DNA of 64,000 nt from Aureobasidium sp. EXF-3400 (Eukaryota; Ascomycota; Dothideomycetes; Dothideales; Saccotheciaceae), in NCBI GenBank assembly GCA_024195585.1, contig SWBL01000107.1, positions 62,001 through 126,000 on the forward strand, given 5' to 3'. Of the stretch, positions 58,926 to 64,000 are shown piece by piece. The position numbers were made by a program, and so were the translations under genes. Under the pieces are notes generated by a model. The model did no database searches and was not told the origin of the DNA. It was given only the letters and a program-made list of their open reading frames with translations. Each line of letters starts with the position of its first letter. The stretch's first letter is position 1.

Positions 58926-59337
58926 TGCTTGGATATGGGCATTCAGACGTGTATCACGGTCACCAGTGGTGGGTCGTCGTATCCTTGAACCCAAATTCTG
59001 TCATACGTTCAATTTTCAGAGGAGTTAGTGTAGTGGTATATATCGAAATGCCTAGGCGAGCAACTTGTGCTGTTCCAGAGATCAAAGAGTCTGCTGAAGT
59101 TGTTCATGGAAAGCAGCTGGGAAGGAGTGAAGTAGGCCAATGATCCTGAATAGGCAACTGCGGCCGAGTCGCGGTGTCTCGACAAGGCAGGTTTCCCGAG
59201 TTTACATCACGAGGGACCTTCTTTTGGATCCTTCACATCCAAAACATGTTTGCTGGTGACTCGTCATTGTTCAAACATTTCTCATCTGGTAAGAACAAGA
59301 TCTCTGTTGCGCAGGACATCACTCCCGAAACTCAACC
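58926..59337. other. upstream region of the histidine phosphatase
   Basis: 412 bp; may include undetected upstream exons of the minus-strand membrane protein. Nothing else supported. Confidence 0.4.
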
Positions 59338-60283
59338 ATGCCGCCCAAAACACTTTACTTTGTTCGCCACGCGCAAGGTGAGCACAATGCACAGGTAAAT
59401 AGGCACCAACATCGTTCTTATGGAATTTATATCTGATGGTAGCTCTAGCACGACGACAGTATCCCTGATGCAGTCTTGACACCTCATGGAAAGTCTCAAT
59501 GCCATGATCTCAAGGTCTCGTTTGCAAATCATGATTCCGTGGCATTGATTGTCTCGTCACCTCTGCGCCGTGCTCTTCAGACAGCCGTGCACGCTTTCGC
59601 ACCTGCGTTACAGAGAGATGAAGTGAAGGTTATTCTACAGCCAATGGCGCAGGAGATGAACGCTTATGCCTGTGATATTGGTACCAATCGAGATGAACTG
59701 GAGGGACAGGTCAGGGCTGGAGATCTTTGGGACACAAATTTGGGCATTGCTGATGACAAAATCGACTTTGGTGCGGTCGAGGAGGGTTGGAACACCAAGG
59801 TAAGTCCTTCAAAGTCTTGACATGCCAATGCTGACAATATTGCAGGAGGGCAAATGGGCGCCAGATAGAGCGACCGTCCAGAAACGCGCTGCAAAGCTTC
59901 GCTCGTGGCTGTTCAGTCGCAAAGAGGAGGTTGTGGTTGTGGTCTCGCATGGAGGCTTTTTGCATGCCTTGACCGAAGACTGGTCCGGCTTCAATGCTTC
60001 CCTTGGTGAGTCGACAAATCGAAGGTTGTTGGAACAGTCCTCGCTGATATGACAAGGTACCGGATGGCAGAACTGCGAGATCCGAGAATTCGTGTTCACT
60101 GAGAAGTCAACACAAAGCAGTGCGCATGTTGTCGAAAAGGCGACACTGGCTCCGAAGCCGAATGAAGGAGAGAAAGAGCCTCATGTCGTGAAGGAAGTAG
60201 AAGACGTGGGCCTGACTGACAAGTACTGTTCCACGAGCCAAGTAGCGTTCCACGAGCCAAGTAGCGTTCGACAAGCTAAGTAG
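59338..60283 (+). CDS. histidine phosphatase (phosphoglycerate mutase-like)
   Basis: Four exons (59338-59394, 59449-59799, 59846-60005, 60057-60283), introns 46-54 bp, 264 residues. The phosphohistidine motif is at the N-terminus: TLYFVRHAQGEHN with Arg10-His11. VALIVSSPLRRALQTAVHAF gives the second arginine; the second catalytic histidine is in VVVVVSHGGFLHAL. A C-terminal tail after CEIREFVF is polar (EKATLAPKPNEGEKEPHVVK). The family includes broad acid phosphatases and sugar-phosphate phosphatases; the substrate is not evident. The last 19 residues are encoded by a 19-bp tandem repeat that also contains the stop codon, so the C-terminus may vary between strains. Confidence 0.92.
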
Positions 60284-60299
60284 CGTTCGACGAGATAAG
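60228..60299. repeat. 19-bp tandem repeat across a stop codon
   Basis: Units start at 60228, 60247, 60266 and 60285 with consensus GTTCCACGAGCCAAGTAGC; copies 1 and 2 are identical, copy 3 differs at a few positions and copy 4 is partial. The TAG ending the phosphatase (60281-60283) falls in copy 3. Because 19 is not a multiple of three, each copy is read in a different frame. Confidence 0.93.
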
Positions 60300-60437
60300 A
60301 CATCTTGCTACAGAGCGAGGACTGTCGAGAGATTGGGTCATATCGTGACCTGAGTTGTGGTGGGCCAGTGTCGTCGCTTCTTCGTCGGACGAGAAGCGTG
60401 AACAGCGCAAAGATGGTAGAAGAGCGAGACTAGTGCT

Positions 60438-60929
60438 TCACTCGACCTCTTGAATGCCAGCGGCCTTCTCTCTGCCTTGCTTGTGTCCCATAAGTCTGCC
60501 TAGAATGTCCTTCTCCTTTTGCTCCTTCTCTTTCTGTTTCTTCTTGTCGTCTTCCTCGTCATCCTCGCTGCTGTCTTCGCTACTGTCTTCCGAGCTCTCA
60601 TCTGAGCTGTCCTCCCTATTTTCCTCTCCTTCTTTCTTTTCCTCCATGACACCCAAGCCCAGCTCCATCTCGACGTACTCATCACCCTCGCCTACGTCCT
60701 CAAGCCTCTTACCCTCGAGGCCACCCTCTTTCGCAAGCTTCTCTAGCTCAGCGTTCGCGGCTGCCATATGCGGGAGGAAAGCCTGAAGACGTGACTGGAG
60801 GTCTGAGGTCGTAGGGCGTGCGAAACTCGGCTTTTGCTTCTTTGGACGAATGGTTGGAATCGAGGTAGGAAGGGTGGAAGAGGACTGCGACGGCGCCGAA
60901 GACTGCGAGGGCGAGTTGTGATCTGACAT
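60438..60929 (-). CDS. NOPCHAP1/DUF4598-like acidic protein
   Basis: Single exon, 163 residues. A Ser-rich N-terminus leads to the conserved helix DLQSRLQAFLPHMAAANAEL, then EKLAKEGGLEGKRLEDVG and the short motif DEYVEMELGLGVMEE. This order matches the DUF4598 family (human NOPCHAP1, a chaperone for the snoRNP protein NOP58). A long Ser/Asp/Glu run and a Lys/Glu-rich coiled stretch follow, ending LGRLMGHKQGREKAAGIQEV. The assignment rests on the short core only. Nucleolar snoRNP assembly is the family's role and is inferred here. Confidence 0.68.
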   Translation of the reverse strand: MSDHNSPSQSSAPSQSSSTLPTSIPTIRPKKQKPSFARPTTSDLQSRLQAFLPHMAAANAELEKLAKEGGLEGKRLEDVGEGDEYVEMELGLGVMEEKKEGEENREDSSDESSEDSSEDSSEDDEEDDKKKQKEKEQKEKDILGRLMGHKQGREKAAGIQEVE

Positions 60930-62692
60930 TGTGCGTGTTTACTGAATGTCCTTTTAATGGCGAGAGATAGGGGGCTGTATCTTGCGAGTTGCGAACTGAG
61001 TTGTTATGGGAGCGGAAGAAAAATACAAAAAATTCTTGGATGAGATCATTGTCGAAAGTGTGGGGTAGCATGTCCGACCCGTGCCAAGACCCTCGAAGGG
61101 TTCGCGAAGGCTTAATGGTTTCCCTTCCGCTTCCAAGTCGACTGGTTTGACCGTCTCATCCCTTGAAGATCTCGGCATCATCTTCGTATTACAGCGGACG
61201 CGTCTTGCGGCGCGGTCTTCCCCTGACTTGAGTTTGAGGAGATCCTTTCTGTATTCTTGCCGAGCTATATCTGGGAAGATAGCTCCGCGAGATTACGCCG
61301 TACATTCCGACCACGATAGGAGAAGTGCATCGTTCGATCAATCTTTCTCTGCAACCCTGTCGTATATACGTCAATGATAATATAGATGAGCTTCTTAGTT
61401 GCCGTTTTGAGCCTCTCAACAGTCTATCCTTGTCAAGCCTTACAACCGACTTATTCATGACTTTCGATACTGCCCTTCAGGCGAGCACTGTAACCAGAAC
61501 TACGAGTCAAGAGAAATGCGCTCCCCTAACAGTGGTCAGGCGCTCTGACTTGCAGCTTACGCATCCTGGTGAAGCAGCCCTTCCGCCAATGTGCACAACA
61601 ATGGTTGAGATATTTACCTCGACAAGGATACCATGTCGTTTCCACTGGTTTCGTTTTTGCAACGGAGCTGCAGGAACGTATGGGTAGGGGAAAGCGAGGT
61701 TTGATAGGTGCTTCAGGCACGTTATAGATCGGCCATGTCACGTCCGCATGCAGCGCTTGACTGTTTGCTGGTGGGGAGTCCGTCTCATCGCGGAGCCGTG
61801 AAGCAGAACTCTTACCCGAAGTGAAGGAGACCTGAAACGTGCCTGCCAGAGAGAATGAGAACGCAGTACTGGAATGGACAAACGGAAGGGAGATAATTCT
61901 ATCCGTGGTGCTGGTAGAAACACGAGTAAGATGTGCCCTTCTTCATGTCATGGAGAGATCCACCTGACTTTATATCGTTTGTCTTACTTCAATACTCCGG
62001 ACGTTCGCCGTGCACGAACGAGTATATTGAGATGGCCTTGTCAAAGCTCATGAAAGTTGCTCTGATCGCTTCGCGTGCGAGGTTGTCTCTTGGCGCCTTT
62101 CCCGACCAATCACAAGCGTTGTATGCAAGATTTCGCGCAAGGATCGACAAAAGACGGTGTTTCAGAACTTTTCAAGAGGGGTCATCTCACGTCTCATCCT
62201 CATCAAACGGGTACAACTTCGTCTGGAAGAGCAGAGAACATGAACATAGTAGGTGTGTGACGTTGCCTGGTAGTCCGTGTACTGGACGATGAACAAGGCG
62301 ATCTACCCTGTGCTGTTAATCGCTACTTCCCCGTCAAAAGCCTTTGTATATCCATCCTGACGAAATGCAAAAACTGCCCTGTTCCTTCCTACATCGCCTT
62401 TGGAGCTCGATTCCAATTTACAACTTCGTTTGAGAGGCAGGCTCCACCCCGTGCATTCAAGATTCCACGATTCAATTCTTCCTTGCAGCTTGGTTTCGCT
62501 TTCACTCACATTACACAACGCACGCGACAAGACTCACCGCTATCATCTTAAGCGTGTAAAGCTTGCCTGGTGCAATCGACATTAATTCCTGATAGCCTGG
62601 TGCTTTCCGACAGGCGTCTTTACAAATACGAGAACATCACAAAATCAATATCAACATCAACATCACCCACCCACCCACCAACATTACAAACC
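60930..62692. other. 1.76-kb intergenic region, no supported gene
   Basis: Frames of 60-120 codons occur on both strands (61325-61687 plus; 61189-61458 minus) but none has a domain, compatible splicing or a good start. The last 60 bp form a CA/TC-rich leader of the next gene. Confidence 0.5.
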
Positions 62693-63448
62693 ATGTATCA
62701 CCCGACGATGTCGTTCATCACCTTTCTGCTCATCCTACAACTTGCATCAGCAGTCACACTCAACGACTTCACCCCACGCTTGACTGACCTGACCGCCGCC
62801 TGCAAGACTGTCTACACTTTTGACATCAATGGCTGTGATGGTCAAGACTTCCAAAGTAGAGACTGCTCTTCCTCCTGCCTTTCGGCCCTGCTCTCATTGG
62901 GATCCGCCGTCAGAAGCTCTTGCCAGGGTCAAAAGTATGATGGTAGCAACATCATATCTGCTTTCATGAACGGCCAAGGTGTTCAAGACCTGTGCGACAA
63001 CGCCGCCAGCGCAACTCAAGCCAGTAGTGCTCAGAAAACCTCAGCATCATTCTCAATTGGCTCCAGCACCATGACTGTCAGCGACATGGCCCCTAGTAGC
63101 ACTGGCATCATAGTCGATACGTCCAGCTTGAGCACTAGTTTCGTCACCGCGCTTAGTACCGCTACGATCCAACCTCTTCCGCAATCCAGCAGTTCCAGCA
63201 GCTCCGATCCTGAAGTGTTCACCGGCGTCACATCTACTATCACCGGAACATCCCTCGCCTTCGCCACCAGCACACCGTCGTCAGTGCTCATGGCCACCCA
63301 GACCGCGCTCTCATCAACTCAGGCTGCGAAGCACACTCAGACCGAAGATAGCAGCGGCGGTGACCCCTTCGACACATCTGCAGCCCACCGAAGCAGGGCT
63401 TCTTACCTGGCACTGCTGAGCGGTGTCTTCGCCTTCCTGTTCCTTTAG
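62693..63448 (+). CDS. GPI-anchor-type secreted Ser/Thr-rich protein
   Basis: 251 residues, single exon. Signal peptide: FITFLLILQLASAVTL (residues about 7-22). A small cysteine-rich domain follows (about 30-105) with six cysteines in ACKTVYTFDINGCDGQ, SRDCSSSCLSALLSLGS, SSCQGQKY and DLCDNAAS. A long Ser/Thr-rich, probably O-glycosylated stalk extends to residue 225. The C-terminus, RASYLALLSGVFAFLFL, is a hydrophobic GPI-attachment tail preceded by small residues. This layout fits a plasma membrane or cell wall surface protein. The cysteine domain is not CFEM by spacing as far as I can judge. The start at 62693 was chosen because upstream in-frame sequence has no signal character. Confidence 0.83.
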   Translation: MYHPTMSFITFLLILQLASAVTLNDFTPRLTDLTAACKTVYTFDINGCDGQDFQSRDCSSSCLSALLSLGSAVRSSCQGQKYDGSNIISAFMNGQGVQDLCDNAASATQASSAQKTSASFSIGSSTMTVSDMAPSSTGIIVDTSSLSTSFVTALSTATIQPLPQSSSSSSSDPEVFTGVTSTITGTSLAFATSTPSSVLMATQTALSSTQAAKHTQTEDSSGGDPFDTSAAHRSRASYLALLSGVFAFLFL

Positions 63449-64000
63449 GTATTGACCGAAGAAAACTCGGCTGCCTATTCTTGTTGTTTTGTTGTTTCCT
63501 TTAGCCTCTCCATGGGCACTGCATGAGCGATGCATCAGCACTTATTCCTTTTGTTTCAACAATACCCATTTGACGTTTTTGTAATGCGCAACGCTACGTG
63601 TGCACCAATAAATAGTAATCACAATCATGGCTTCTCGAGCCCCAGACATCCACCATCATCTCTTCTCGCACTTTCTTGGCCCTCACCTCTTGAAGAGCCA
63701 TGAAAATCACAAGGATATGGTAAATGCTGCGGCATTGTCAAACATGCAGACAGACCTCGGTGGTCGGGAAACAGAAGTACAACAGCGAATCACGATCACT
63801 TCTCGGTCCACTACTCTACAGTACGGACTTTGCGGCGTTTCCAGGTCAGCTAAACAAGGATTGCTAATCTTGCGGCGAACGAAGGTAGGGAAAAATCGAG
63901 AAACAGGCAAGAACTGCCGAAATCCGTGACATCATGGTTGGCCAAAAGGACGGAGCTATCCTCCGCAGAGTTCCGAGTCAGCTTCATCCTTGTCAAAGTC
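63449..64000. other. right edge, no supported gene
   Basis: A plus-strand 100-codon frame at 63627-63929 opens with a fair ATG context (aatcATGG) but shows no domain; it is not called. Confidence 0.4.

Noticed and set aside
63627..63929. Plus-strand 100-codon frame at the right edge
   Set aside because: Acceptable ATG context only; no recognisable protein features.

Overview
The window reads as nuclear DNA of a filamentous ascomycete (Pezizomycotina). Genes are dense and carry short introns, mostly 46-67 bp, with GTAAGT/GTATGT-type donors, a CTAAC/CTGAC-like branch site and a CAG/TAG acceptor. The gene set fits as well: fungal-type eIF2B delta, Edc3, Msp1, Irs4-like EH protein, GT71 mannosyltransferase, WSC domain, GH78 and GH3 enzymes. 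A Dothideomycete (for example an Aureobasidium-like black yeast) is my guess, not something the sequence proves. I found no transposon, rRNA, tRNA or CRISPR array.

Layout. 0-18.5 kb: a partial gene end, MSP1 divergent from thymidylate synthase (with an MCB-like ACGCGT box between them), an F-box-like gene, a broken ankyrin gene, SurE, EDC3, a hemerythrin-domain protein, a GATA-like zinc-knuckle protein, a C2H2 protein and a WSC-GH3 beta-xylosidase. 18.9-24.8 kb: a short-chain dehydrogenase, DNA ligase IV, and a divergent Irs4-type EH-domain gene. 25.4-35.6 kb: five head-to-tail, strongly diverged F-box-like paralogues, the most unusual part of the window. 36.7-41.7 kb: an MFS transporter followed by a cytosolic GH78 alpha-L-rhamnosidase, which looks like an uptake-plus-hydrolysis pair. 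41.7-49.4 kb: small hypothetical genes, a GT71 mannosyltransferase, a PMP3-like membrane peptide and a conserved-looking hypothetical, all on the minus strand. 50-64 kb: Cyp8/PPIL2, a hidden small membrane protein, eIF2B delta, a mini-repeat protein, an unknown protein with a truncated copy nearby, a histidine phosphatase, a NOPCHAP1/DUF4598-like protein and a GPI-type cell-surface protein.

Most housekeeping genes are unrelated neighbours. Functional grouping is suggested only for the MFS-rhamnosidase pair and the F-box family array. Gene models with introns were built by reading splice sites and checking that reading frames join; total lengths are divisible by three in each joined model given. 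Three models (42593-43024, 51907-52291, 47138-47498) join exons that no single open frame shows. Notable oddities are a start codon split by an intron (AT|G), several first coding exons of 2-12 bp, a PIR-like 14-residue repeat protein without a signal peptide, and a long open frame continuing in phase after the PMP3 stop.
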